DNA of 49,459 nt from Pseudomonadales bacterium (GTDB lineage: Bacteria > Pseudomonadota > Gammaproteobacteria > Pseudomonadales > Azotimanducaceae): the NCBI GenBank assembly GCA_029251375.1, contig JAQXDL010000005.1, positions 1-49,459 of the forward strand, written 5' to 3'. The translations under genes and the position numbers were made by a program. Numbering within the stretch: position 1 is the first letter of the stretch; the number at the start of each line of letters is the position of its first letter. The notes below the pieces were generated by a model, which made no database searches, was not told the DNA's origin, and was given only the letters and a program-made list of their open reading frames with translations. Shown here piece after piece: positions 1-7,980 of the stretch.

Positions 1-90
1 AGATTGGGTTTAATATTAAATTTTGATCAGAAGCGCCATGCTGTACGCTTGTCAGCAGTCCATATATCAATAATTTACATCTAAGCGACT

Positions 91-106
91 ATTCCCACTC
101 AATAGT
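91..106 (-). repeat. guaA 3'-end att-like repeat, copy 1 (outermost)
   Basis: On the minus strand this 16-bp sequence plus the next bases reads ACT ATT GAG TGG GAA TAG, which encodes TIEWE-stop, the last residues of GuaA. It lies about 2.2 kb from the real guaA end and has no guaA gene attached. It marks the distal end of the XRE/membrane-protein cassette. Whatever lies to its left continues outside the window. Confidence 0.8.
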
Positions 107-225
107 AGACACTTCTGGAACCCTGACAAAAAAAGGGAGACAGAGGTGTACAAAGTAGTTTGTCATAAGTTTGTCACTATGAATTTAGTCTTTAATCATC
201 GTAAGTGTGTCTCTAAAAAATTTCT

Positions 226-432
226 CTATTCATAAGTAAAAACATCTTCCAAGGGTGTCTTGAAAACATTGGATATTTTAAAAGCAACTTCTAAGGATGG
301 AGAGTATTTATCTTTTTCAATGGCAAATATTGTTTGCCGAGTTACGCCTACTTTGTCTGCTAAAGATTGCTGAGACATTTCGTCTGCCTCAAATCTTAAT
401 TTTCTAATGTTATTACTTATTTTTTTCGACAA
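226..432 (-). CDS. XRE-family HTH regulator, small (68 aa)
   Basis: A small cytoplasmic DNA-binding protein consisting of a single helix-turn-helix of the Cro/C1 (HTH_3) type over residues 7-62. The recognition segment VTRQTIFAIE and the tail SPSLEVAFKI...PLEDVF are typical of stand-alone regulators usually paired with a small membrane protein. The start is a TTG at 432, preceded by the purine-rich AAGGG at the end of the upstream gene. The gap to the membrane-protein stop is one base, so the two genes should be translationally coupled. It probably regulates its own two-gene unit, perhaps through the palindrome at 898-912, but that is inference. The pair sits between two guaA-end repeats and is probably mobile. 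Confidence 0.85.
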   Translation of the reverse strand: MSKKISNNIRKLRFEADEMSQQSLADKVGVTRQTIFAIEKDKYSPSLEVAFKISNVFKTPLEDVFTYE

Positions 433-433
433 C

Positions 434-874
434 CTAAAACCCTTTGCGGTAATAATACAGTTGAGTGCCGAAACGAATTACCTCAGATAAAACAAAGAAC
501 AAGAGTAAAAAATGGAACATGCCATAAGGGCTAGTAAATATAAGGTGATTATCAAACCAAGTATCTAATAAATTCTGCATCATTAAAAACCAAATGCAAA
601 CACACAAGAACCCATAACTGTATCTATATGAAATACTCTCGATAAGTTTGTCTCTTTCATCTTCTAATGATGATTTATTTTTTAATGCTACAAATGACTG
701 AATGATGCCTTCTGAAATAATAACCAAAACAATGAGAATAATGATTGCACCTAATCTAGGTGGTTCTGGGTTTAACGACAGGTTTGAAAAAGCACCATAA
801 AAATACCATCCAAATATCAGTAAGGTAACTCCTAACGAGGCAATCAAACCTTTTTCTTTATATGACAAATCCAT
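434..874 (-). CDS. small four-helix membrane protein (DUF2178-like partner of an XRE regulator)
   Basis: A 146-residue protein with four predicted membrane helices near residues 8-28, 43-64, 86-105 and 117-138. Between helices 2 and 3 is the charged segment LEDERDKLIESISYRYSY. This ERD...I...S.RYSY pattern recalls DUF2178-type membrane proteins encoded next to small XRE regulators; the assignment is from memory of the family and moderate. Start ATG at 874 with AAGGAA eight bases upstream. The regulator gene follows immediately. The two-gene unit, with its own promoter region at 875-1081, forms one cassette between guaA-end repeats. The function of this family is unknown; a role in stress or envelope sensing would be speculation. 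Confidence 0.75.
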   Translation of the reverse strand: MDLSYKEKGLIASLGVTLLIFGWYFYGAFSNLSLNPEPPRLGAIIILIVLVIISEGIIQSFVALKNKSSLEDERDKLIESISYRYSYGFLCVCIWFLMMQNLLDTWFDNHLIFTSPYGMFHFLLLFFVLSEVIRFGTQLYYYRKGF

Positions 875-897
875 AAAATTCCTTATGTATAATTATT

Positions 898-912
898 TTT
901 ACATATTGTAAA
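898..912. promoter_or_regulatory. palindrome and AT-rich promoter region of the XRE cassette
   Basis: TTTACATATTGTAAA is a perfect inverted repeat (six-base arms, three-base centre) lying 23 bp upstream of the membrane-protein start. A related half-site, TTTTACA, follows at about 919. On the minus strand a TTTACA -35-like box and a TATACA -10-like box overlap it. It is a natural candidate operator for the XRE protein of the same cassette; this is inferred from position and symmetry. Confidence 0.45.
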
Positions 913-1081
913 AATTATTTTACACCTTATCAAGATGAAATATCAATTCAACTTATGAGATTTTACAGTAGCAAGAGTTTGCTATATCTTTCTTAGTGCT
1001 CTCAAACCGGCATTCTTTCCTTACTTTGATAAATTGTGCCACATTTAAGTTATTAATTTATATTGCTTTATATTGCTTTTC

Positions 1082-1097
1082 ACTCCCACTCAATCGT
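1082..1097 (-). repeat. guaA 3'-end att-like repeat, copy 2
   Basis: The minus strand reads ACG ATT GAG TGG GAG TGA, again TIEWE-stop, but with a synonymous GAG for GAA. This copy separates the cytochrome b561 cassette from the XRE/membrane-protein cassette. Confidence 0.85.
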
Positions 1098-1149
1098 AGA
1101 CATGAGAAAAACTCCGGTAAACATAAGGGTATGCGACGCCTGTTTTCTT

Positions 1150-1227
1150 AGTGTGTAGTAAAAAGGTTATTTTCAATTTGTACCCTTCCACCATTATCAA
1201 TAACTTACCATGTTCTAACTACACACT
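1150..1227. repeat. inverted repeat between cytochrome b561 and repeat copy 2
   Basis: AGTGTGTAGT (1150-1159) is the exact reverse complement of ACTACACACT (1218-1227). Inside it GTTATT (1166-1171) pairs with AATAAC (1199-1204). The right arm is itself part of a 17-bp palindrome (1218-1234). The structure lies just downstream of the b561 stop, at the distal end of that cassette. It could be a terminator-like fold or a recombination structure; it has no T-tract and does not match canonical attC cores. Confidence 0.5.
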
Positions 1228-1264
1228 GTGTAGTCCATGTGTAACAAAACCTTCTCTTAAAAAT

Positions 1265-1774
1265 TCATTTATCAGGCTCTTCCTTCAGTATGGGAACCAT
1301 GGCACTCCAGACACCATCTCCCTGTAAACGGTGATAAATCGCTCCAGCAATATGTAAACCCATCAGGTTTACGCTTGTCCAAAAAAATATCTCATGTGAT
1401 AAAAGGATACCTTCAAGCACTAAACCGTCCTTTACCCCGAAGTAGTACAACCCTCCAATTATCAATCCGGTTATAGCGATCAATGCGAGACTTACATACA
1501 TACCCAGATGTACAGTTCGAGCTAGCAGAATTAAGCTTTTAGGCATATCGAGCTGTGGCATAGCTGCTCGCGCAGAACGCATATATATAAATCGAAAAAG
1601 CAACAGAGAGAGAAATATAATGGCAAACAACACTTCCTTCATAAGGCGAGTAAAGTGCTCAAGCTCCTCAACTTCATCAACCTGATTTATGACAGCGTAG
1701 GCAAAAACTCCTATAAATACCCAATGCATACTTTTCGCCAGTAAGCTATACGATCTAACCCTTCGCGCGCCCAT
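1265..1774 (-). CDS. cytochrome b561-family membrane protein
   Basis: A four-helix integral membrane cytochrome b of the bacterial CybB/YodB type, expected to bind heme b and pass electrons in the inner membrane. Histidines suited to heme binding occur in helices: H17 (KSMHW), H89 (RTVHL), H127 (LLSHE), H141 and H148 (GLHIAGAIYHRL). The SYSLLAKSMHW opening is typical of the family. In-frame starts exist at 1786 (GTG), 1780 (ATG) and 1774 (ATG). I favour 1774 because GAGTGG lies eight bases upstream, which means the guaA-end repeat itself supplies the ribosome-binding site. The gene is the only one in its cassette and has the same orientation as guaA. Confidence 0.85.
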   Translation of the reverse strand: MGARRVRSYSLLAKSMHWVFIGVFAYAVINQVDEVEELEHFTRLMKEVLFAIIFLSLLLFRFIYMRSARAAMPQLDMPKSLILLARTVHLGMYVSLALIAITGLIIGGLYYFGVKDGLVLEGILLSHEIFFWTSVNLMGLHIAGAIYHRLQGDGVWSAMVPILKEEPDK

Positions 1775-1778
1775 TTTC

Positions 1779-1794
1779 ATTCCCACTCAATAGT
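1779..1794 (-). repeat. guaA 3'-end att-like repeat, copy 3
   Basis: The minus strand reads ACT ATT GAG TGG GAA TGA, TIEWE-stop. It separates the VOC cassette from the cytochrome b561 cassette and overlaps the alternative start codons of the b561 gene. Confidence 0.85.
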
Positions 1795-1889
1795 TACCCA
1801 CTTAAAATATCTATTAATATCAATACTTTAAAGGCTCTATATTTAGACTTTGTAACTTTTTTGTAACTCTTTCAGTCTCACAATCTCAA

Positions 1890-2303
1890 TCAATCCCATG
1901 GGTTATATGTCCCAAAGTTCCATAGATGCCCTTCTAAATCCTTACATGTATATCCTCTTCCCCCATAGTCTTCATCTTTAATATCAAGAACTATTTCTGC
2001 ACCTTTTTCTATAGCTTTTTTGTGATGCGCGTCAGCATCAGCCACAACCATATAAACACTTGCAGTATTCTGTCCTTCTAGTTCTATAGGAGAAGAGTTC
2101 AACTTGCCAAATCCGTCGCCTTCATGCGACGAACCCAACATAATCATACAATCGTTGTAAATTAACTGAGCATGCAGAATCCCACCATTATCGCTAGGGA
2201 CTTTAAGGTATATTTCAAAATCAAAAGCTTCACAGAGCCATTCGACGGCTTTCTCGCAATTCTTATATCTAATAGAAGGTATTATCTTTGCTTTACTTTC
2301 CAT
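1890..2303 (-). CDS. VOC (glyoxalase/bleomycin-resistance fold) family protein, PhnB-like
   Basis: A 137-residue cytoplasmic protein with two beta-alpha-beta-beta-beta modules of the vicinal-oxygen-chelate superfamily. The first module opens with IPSIRYKNCEKAVEWL and the second with TASVYMVVADADAHHKKAIE. Likely metal or substrate ligands are H44 (ILHAQL) and E124 in the C-terminal KDLEGHLW signature. It most resembles PhnB-like members, many of which have no known substrate, so the specific reaction cannot be named. The ATG lies ten bases after the guaA stop and is preceded by GAAGAAGAGA, so it can be transcribed from the guaA promoter. It forms the first cassette of the guaA array. Confidence 0.8.
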   Translation of the reverse strand: MESKAKIIPSIRYKNCEKAVEWLCEAFDFEIYLKVPSDNGGILHAQLIYNDCMIMLGSSHEGDGFGKLNSSPIELEGQNTASVYMVVADADAHHKKAIEKGAEIVLDIKDEDYGGRGYTCKDLEGHLWNFGTYNPWD

Positions 2304-2312
2304 ATCTCTTCT

Positions 2313-3941
2313 TCATTCCCACTCAATCGTTGCCGGCGGCTTGCTAGAGATATCATAGGTCACCCGTGATATGCCACTGATCTCATTGATGATGCGAGTT
2401 GATACACGCTCGAGGAATTCATAGGGTAGGTGCGCCCATCTGGCGGTCATAAAGTCGATGGTTTCAACCGCACGTAGCGCAATCACGTATTCATAACGAC
2501 GCGCGTCGCCCACAACCCCAACGGATTTAACCGGTAGGAATACCGCAAAGGCTTGACTGGTTTTATCGTATAAGTCAGCTGCGCGCAGCTCTTCAATAAA
2601 GATGTGGTCTGCCTGCCTCAATAGGTCAGCATATTGTTTGGAAACTGGACCGAGGATTCGAACACCAAGACCAGGGCCGGGAAACGGATGACGGAAAACT
2701 ATTTCATGGGTCAGGCCAAGCTCAAGGCCAATCTTTCTAACTTCGTCTTTAAACAACTCTCGCAACGGCTCAACTAATTCCAGCTTCATGTAATCCGGCA
2801 ACCCACCAACATTGTGGTGTGACTTAATCACGTGCGCCTTACCGTCTTTGTTACCGGCTGATTCAATTACGTCGGGATAGATAGTGCCCTGCGCAAGAAA
2901 ATCGGCATGTTCGATTTTGGCAGACTCTTCATCGAAGACATCAATGAAAGTGTTACCAATAATTTTGCGTTTCTCTTCAGGGTCGCTAACACCAGCTAAA
3001 CGTGTCAGGAATTTCTCTTCCGCATCTACTGTAATAATTTCAAGGTCGAAGACGTTGCTTGAGCCTTTGCCTAAAAGTTCGATGACCTGATCAGCTTCGT
3101 TCAATCGCAGCAAACCGTTGTTCACAAACACACAGGTCAGCTGATTACCAATCGCACGCGATAACAAGGCCGCGACCACTGACGAATCAACACCACCAGA
3201 AAGACCCAAAATGACACGTTTGTCGCCGACCTGCTGACGCACCTGAGTAATAATATCTTCAACAATATTGGCGGGCGTCCAGAGACATTCGCAACCGCAA
3301 ATGTCCTTTAAAAAGCGCTGCATAATCAGCTCACCCTGCAAGGTGTGATTCACCTCTGGATGAAACTGCACACCGTAAAAGCCTCGTGACTCATCACACA
3401 TGGCGGCGAATTCGGTTGTTTCGGTGCTAGCTAGTTTGGTGAAGCCATCCGGCAGCGCCACAACCTTATCGCCGTGACTCATCCAAACATCGAGATAGCG
3501 ACCTGAAGCATCCTGGCCATCTTCGATATCGGTGAGCAGTTTGCCTTCGGACTGAACGTTAACTCTAGCGTAGCCAAACTCTTGTTCGTCGGAACCTTCA
3601 ACCTTGCCACCCAACTGGATTGCCATGGTTTGCATGCCGTAGCAAATACCTAGGATGGGCACACCAATTTCAAATATATGTTGCGGTGCTCGATGCGTAT
3701 CATCATGAGTAACCGACTCCGGTCCGCCCGAGAGAATAACGCCGTTGGGCGCAAAGTCATCAACCGCCGCTTGCGTCATGTCGTAAGGGCGGATTTCACA
3801 ATAGACACCCGTCTCTCGCACACGTCTCGCGATCAGCTGCGTGTACTGGGAACCAAAGTCGAGAATCAGGATCTTTTCGGCGTGGATATTGTGCGTTGAA
3901 GAGGTTGGATCGTTGGGCGCTTTTACATCTGAATCAGTCAT
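2313..3941 (-). CDS. guaA: GMP synthase (glutamine-hydrolysing)
   Basis: Converts XMP, ATP and glutamine to GMP in purine synthesis. The N-terminal class I glutamine amidotransferase domain has C100 (GICYGMQ) and H194/E196 (FHPEVNHT). The ATP-pyrophosphatase domain carries the P-loop SGGVDSS at 248-254, and the C-terminal dimerisation domain ends in TIEWE. At 542 residues it is slightly longer than usual because about 20 polar residues precede [10 protein letters not shown]; an internal start is possible. guaB is not adjacent; the divergent neighbour is xseA. The 3' end is the apparent attachment site of the cassette array at 91-2330, which has left the GuaA C-terminus intact. Confidence 0.98.
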   Translation of the reverse strand: MTDSDVKAPNDPTSSTHNIHAEKILILDFGSQYTQLIARRVRETGVYCEIRPYDMTQAAVDDFAPNGVILSGGPESVTHDDTHRAPQHIFEIGVPILGICYGMQTMAIQLGGKVEGSDEQEFGYARVNVQSEGKLLTDIEDGQDASGRYLDVWMSHGDKVVALPDGFTKLASTETTEFAAMCDESRGFYGVQFHPEVNHTLQGELIMQRFLKDICGCECLWTPANIVEDIITQVRQQVGDKRVILGLSGGVDSSVVAALLSRAIGNQLTCVFVNNGLLRLNEADQVIELLGKGSSNVFDLEIITVDAEEKFLTRLAGVSDPEEKRKIIGNTFIDVFDEESAKIEHADFLAQGTIYPDVIESAGNKDGKAHVIKSHHNVGGLPDYMKLELVEPLRELFKDEVRKIGLELGLTHEIVFRHPFPGPGLGVRILGPVSKQYADLLRQADHIFIEELRAADLYDKTSQAFAVFLPVKSVGVVGDARRYEYVIALRAVETIDFMTARWAHLPYEFLERVSTRIINEISGISRVTYDISSKPPATIEWE

Positions 3942-3982
3942 AGATTATCGGCACATCTTTTAGCGATGTCGCAAAGATTCGC

Positions 3983-3988
3983 ATTATA
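3983..3988 (-). promoter_or_regulatory. putative -10 box of guaA
   Basis: A perfect TATAAT on the minus strand, 42 bases upstream of the guaA ATG. The -35 region about 17 bases further up is a poor match, so the promoter may depend on an activator or another -10. Confidence 0.4.
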
Positions 3989-4125
3989 CCTACCCGCCCT
4001 GCAGATGCGACCTTGGGATTTAAAAAGAGCGGTAAAAATGCGCGACAATCAAGCGGGCGATAGACCGGCAGCCTGTCTTATTTAGACATATCGCCGAGTT
4101 ACGCAGCAAAGACTGTTGAGCCGAT

Positions 4126-5670
4126 ATGACAATAGGTATGATGCAACCTATGGATAATAGTATTTCAAATCGTGAGATCCTCTCCGTTGCCGATCTAACC
4201 AAATCTGCTCGGCGACTGCTCGAAGGTGAGTTCCCCAATGTCTTTGTCGAGGGAGAGATATCAAACTTCTCAGTGCCCGCCTCCGGGCATTGGTATTTCA
4301 CTTTAAAAGACCAAAAAGCGCAGCTCAAATGCGCCATGTTTAAAGGCCGCAACCGGCTCATTCGATTTGTGCCAAGAAATGGCATGCAGATTATTCTGCG
4401 CGGCAAGGTCAGTCTGTATGAAGGCCGCGGCGATTTCCAAATGATCGGCGAGTTTATGGAACAAGCCGGTGATGGCGCCTTACGACACGCTTTCGAAAAG
4501 TTGAAGCTACAACTGGCAGCCGAAGGCCTGTTTGAGCCAGAGGCTAAAAAGGCCATACCGGCAATGATCCAACACCTTGGCGTCATTACGTCACCAACCG
4601 GCGCCGCGGTCCGGGATGTTCTGCATGTACTAAAGCGGCGTTTTCCAGCCATGGAAGTCACCATTATTCCTACCGCTGTGCAGGGCGAGGACTCGGTCCG
4701 CCAGATCGTTGAGACCATAGCGTTTGCCAACGATTGGGGTGCTGAAAGGTTTGATGCGTTGCTACTGACACGAGGCGGCGGCTCGCTGGAAGATCTTTGG
4801 TCATTCAATACAGAGCCGGTTGCACGCGCTATTTTTAACAGCCAACTACCGATCGTTGCGGCGGTTGGACATGAAACAGATGTCACCATCGCCGACTTTG
4901 TTGCTGACCTTCGCGCGCCAACCCCCTCTGCCGCAGCTGAAATGATCAGCCCCGACATTGATGCATGGCAGTCAAGGTTAAGCGGACTCGAATCACACTT
5001 GATTCGTATCGGCCGCCAAACTCAATCTGCGTTGGCGCAGCGCATTACACATTTGCAGAAACGCCTGCGGCATCCAGGCCAGCGCCTGCAGGACTGGCAT
5101 CAACGCCTTGATGATTTAGAAGCCAGAATCACCGGCGGTTTACGACAACAGTTTGCCGGCCAGTCTTTTAACGAGACCGCATTAAGGCTCACCGCAGCGA
5201 TGGAGCAAACCTTATCAAAACAGCAAACACGATTCGCTGTTTCGGCGAGTCGATTAAAAAGCCCGTTGAAAGATATACAAATGCAACAAAGCGAACTTGG
5301 CTCGCTACAGCAACGCCTTGAAACGCAGCGATTGAGCTTTTTAAAGAACGCAGCGCAAGAATTCGAGACTGTCACACAACGTCTCGAAGCCGTCAGCCCA
5401 CTAAAAACCCTGCACCGGGGTTATGCGATGGTGCTTGCCAAGGACGATGACGGCAACAGGGTTATTCTGAAAGACAGCACGGACATGAAGGAAGGCGACC
5501 AGGTAGACACGCAACTGGGACTTGGTTCATTTCGCTCAACCGTCACATCGACGTCAACCGATTCCATCGTTGCAGACATTATTCCGACAGCCAAAGCGCC
5601 AATAACCAATGCTCCAACAGCCATCACTCCAACAACCAAAGAAGACAAGAACGGGAACCCAGCCTCATGA
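4126..5670 (+). CDS. xseA: exodeoxyribonuclease VII large subunit
   Basis: The catalytic large subunit of the single-strand-specific exonuclease VII. It has an N-terminal OB-fold (about residues 18-115, VADLTKSARRLLEGEFPNVF, then GEISNF and GHWYFTLKD), a catalytic domain with ITSPTGAAVRD and TRGGGSLEDLWSFN, and GHETDVTIADFVADLRAPTPSAAAE. A long coiled coil (about 280-430) follows, then HRGYAMV near the end. Several ATGs (4126, 4138, 4141, 4150) precede the conserved segment, so the start is uncertain by up to eight residues. The C-terminal 40 residues are low-complexity, rich in T, A and P. The stop overlaps the next gene's start (ATGA). xseB is not in the window. Confidence 0.97.
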   Translation: MTIGMMQPMDNSISNREILSVADLTKSARRLLEGEFPNVFVEGEISNFSVPASGHWYFTLKDQKAQLKCAMFKGRNRLIRFVPRNGMQIILRGKVSLYEGRGDFQMIGEFMEQAGDGALRHAFEKLKLQLAAEGLFEPEAKKAIPAMIQHLGVITSPTGAAVRDVLHVLKRRFPAMEVTIIPTAVQGEDSVRQIVETIAFANDWGAERFDALLLTRGGGSLEDLWSFNTEPVARAIFNSQLPIVAAVGHETDVTIADFVADLRAPTPSAAAEMISPDIDAWQSRLSGLESHLIRIGRQTQSALAQRITHLQKRLRHPGQRLQDWHQRLDDLEARITGGLRQQFAGQSFNETALRLTAAMEQTLSKQQTRFAVSASRLKSPLKDIQMQQSELGSLQQRLETQRLSFLKNAAQEFETVTQRLEAVSPLKTLHRGYAMVLAKDDDGNRVILKDSTDMKEGDQVDTQLGLGSFRSTVTSTSTDSIVADIIPTAKAPITNAPTAITPTTKEDKNGNPAS

Positions 5671-6500
5671 AACACATTATCGCCGGCTTTGTTTCAATGA
5701 CCTTATTTTGTTTTTGCCTCGGCGTTAGTCAAAGCACCTTCGCGCTACCACAACACTCTCCTGTACCCGGCGGGGTCGCTGTCATTGAAATCGATAACAA
5801 TGCAAAAGAGGTTAAATACAACAAACGCCAGGTCATGATCATTGACGCCAATGATCAATCCTATGCGATCGTCGGCATAGCTTTAAGCGCATCCGCCGGC
5901 AGCCACACGTTAAACATTGATGGTGAGCCGCAGTCATTTGATGTTGAAGCCAAGAGTTACAAAGAACAGCGATTAACTATTACTAACAAGCGCCAAGTAA
6001 ACCCCTACGAGAAAGACCTCGACCGTATTGCAGCAGAACGTAAAGAAATGAACGCGGTTTTCCGCTCTTTCGCTCGTACTGAAAAACAAACAGCGGCGAG
6101 CCGCGCAGATTTCGCGCTGCCTGTTACAGGCCCCATCTCTAGCCCATTTGGTTTAAAGCGATTTTTTAACGACCAACCCAGAAATCCTCACAGCGGTTTG
6201 GATATCGCCGCCGATTCGGGCGTCGCCATTGCCGCAGCAGCCCCGGGGCGAGTTGCCGCCACAGGTAGTTATTTCTTCAATGGCAATACGGTATTAATCG
6301 ACCACGGTCAGGGACTTATAACCATGTACTGTCATATGAGCGAAATCGATGTTGCGGTCGGTGATGAACTTCAAGCGGGGGACAAGATTGGCGCAGTGGG
6401 CATGACGGGACGTGTCACGGGTCCTCATCTACATTGGAGTGTTAGCTTAAACAACACGCGTGTTGATCCAAATTTGTTTCTGCCGCAATCGTCTGACTAG
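5667..6500 (+). CDS. exported M23-family (LytM) peptidase
   Basis: A periplasmic metallopeptidase of the LytM type that cuts peptidoglycan cross-links or activates amidases. A signal peptide covers about residues 1-26 (hydrophobic segment then STFA before LPQ). An N-terminal beta-rich region precedes the M23 domain at about 150-273. Zinc ligands and catalytic histidines are all present: H175 and D179 (NPHSGLD), H223 (YCHMS) and H254/H256 (GPHLHW), so the enzyme should be active rather than a degenerate EnvC/NlpD-like regulator. It overlaps xseA by four bases and is likely co-translated with it. The precise bond cleaved cannot be read from the sequence. Confidence 0.92.
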   Translation: MKHIIAGFVSMTLFCFCLGVSQSTFALPQHSPVPGGVAVIEIDNNAKEVKYNKRQVMIIDANDQSYAIVGIALSASAGSHTLNIDGEPQSFDVEAKSYKEQRLTITNKRQVNPYEKDLDRIAAERKEMNAVFRSFARTEKQTAASRADFALPVTGPISSPFGLKRFFNDQPRNPHSGLDIAADSGVAIAAAAPGRVAATGSYFFNGNTVLIDHGQGLITMYCHMSEIDVAVGDELQAGDKIGAVGMTGRVTGPHLHWSVSLNNTRVDPNLFLPQSSD

Positions 6501-6511
6501 ACGGGCAAAAG

Positions 6512-6525
6512 TCGCATAAATGCGA
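6512..6525 (-). terminator. hairpin between convergent M23 peptidase and der
   Basis: TCGCAT-AA-ATGCGA is a perfect six-base stem between two converging genes. On the minus strand it is followed by CTTTT, on the plus strand by an A-rich run. It is a weak rho-independent terminator candidate, mainly for the der end. Confidence 0.45.
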
Positions 6526-6542
6526 GAAAAAAGAAACGGGTT

Positions 6543-7979
6543 CTAACGCTTCTTATTCTTCGGGTTCTTCTTAAGTTTCTTGGTATGACTGCTGACTGTC
6601 GTCTTCTTTCGATTAGCTTGTCTGTCCGTCATCTCGCTTTTCTTGTCCTGAAAAGGATTCTCAGAAGTCTTAAACTGAATGCGAATCGGCGTACCTTCCA
6701 GCTTCAGAACCTTGATAAAACGGTTCTCGAGGAATCGTCGGTAGGAATCAGGAATACCCGCCGTCTGATTGCCGTGGATAACAATGATCGGTGGATTGCT
6801 GCCACCTACGTGCGCATAACGTAACTTAACGCGTCTACCATTGACCATCGGTGGTTGATGTTCTTTGACGGCGTCTATCAAAATGTCATTCACAACGCGG
6901 GTTTGAACTTTACGGTTGGCCGATTCATAAGATTTGTGGATCGACTTATAGATAAGACCCACACCGGAACCGTGCAGCGCAGAGATAAAATGTGTCGAGG
7001 CAAAGTCGATAAAGGTCAATCGTCTTTCCAACTCTCGTTTAACATGATTTTTCTGATCGAGCTCGGTGCCGTCCCACTTATTAACCGCAAAGACTAATGC
7101 TCGACCCGCATCAAGAATGTGACTCAGAATATGCAAATCCTGATCAACAATACCTTCTCGGGCATCGATCATTAGAATCACAACATTTGCGTTTGAGATC
7201 GCATCGAGGGTTTTAATAATCGAAAATTTTTCGACTTTCTCTTTAATTTTACCGCGACGGCGTACACCCGCCGTATCAATAATTGTGTAAGCACGCCCTT
7301 CCCGTTCATAGGGAATATAAATACTATCCCGTGTCGTGCCCGCCTCGTCAAAAACAACCACGCGATCTTCACCTAATAGGCGATTTACTAGGGTCGATTT
7401 ACCGACATTAGGTCGGCCCACAACAGCAATCTTAATACCTGAGTTAGAAGGTGCAGACTCCGCTTCAACCAGAGCAACTTGTTTGATGACAGGATGTTCA
7501 GCAATGACATCATCGATGAGCTGACGCGTACCATTACCATTACTAGCGGAAATAAACAGCGCTTCGCCAAAACCTAACTTTGTAAATTCACCGGCGACAT
7601 AGTCGGGGTTTTTGCCATCAATTTTATTGCCGATTAGCAGAACGTCGCGATTTTGACCGCGCAGCATCTCTGCAATAGCCTCGTCACCGGCAGTGCGACC
7701 ATCTTTGGCATCAACCATAAACAACACGAGGTCGGCCTCTTCAATAGCATACAAAGCCTGATCAGCCATAGGCCCATCGATACCATCTTCGTCACCCGTT
7801 AAACCACCGGTATCGACAACGATATAGTCAAAATCACCCATCGCCCCTTTGCCGTATTGTCGGTCTCGGGTGAGACCAGAAAATTCAGCAACAATAGCGT
7901 CACGGGTATGCGTCAATCGATTAAACAGCGTGGACTTACCAACGTTAGGCCGGCCTACCAGCGCTATGACAGGAATCAT
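6543..7979 (-). CDS. der: ribosome-associated GTPase Der (EngA)
   Basis: An essential double-GTPase needed for 50S subunit maturation. Two G domains are visible with P-loops GRPNVGKS at 9-16 and 188-195, switch motifs DTGG (56-59) and DTAG, and base-recognition motifs NKID and NKWD. A KH-like domain follows. The protein ends in a strongly basic tail (SHTKKLKKNPKNKKR), as in many gammaproteobacterial Der proteins. One base separates it from bamB upstream, the usual arrangement, so it lies at the end of the hisS-yfgM-bamB-der unit. Confidence 0.98.
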   Translation of the reverse strand: MIPVIALVGRPNVGKSTLFNRLTHTRDAIVAEFSGLTRDRQYGKGAMGDFDYIVVDTGGLTGDEDGIDGPMADQALYAIEEADLVLFMVDAKDGRTAGDEAIAEMLRGQNRDVLLIGNKIDGKNPDYVAGEFTKLGFGEALFISASNGNGTRQLIDDVIAEHPVIKQVALVEAESAPSNSGIKIAVVGRPNVGKSTLVNRLLGEDRVVVFDEAGTTRDSIYIPYEREGRAYTIIDTAGVRRRGKIKEKVEKFSIIKTLDAISNANVVILMIDAREGIVDQDLHILSHILDAGRALVFAVNKWDGTELDQKNHVKRELERRLTFIDFASTHFISALHGSGVGLIYKSIHKSYESANRKVQTRVVNDILIDAVKEHQPPMVNGRRVKLRYAHVGGSNPPIIVIHGNQTAGIPDSYRRFLENRFIKVLKLEGTPIRIQFKTSENPFQDKKSEMTDRQANRKKTTVSSHTKKLKKNPKNKKR

Positions 7980-7980
7980 G

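Noticed and set aside
1150-1234. A canonical integron attC site in the b561 cassette
   Set aside because: The arms lack the required core (RYYYAAC/GTTRRRY) pair at the ends, and cassette boundaries coincide with guaA-end repeats instead.
4020-4958. A 312-codon open frame on the minus strand opposite xseA
   Set aside because: It is antisense to a certain gene, rich in S and R as expected of a shadow frame, and has no family motif.
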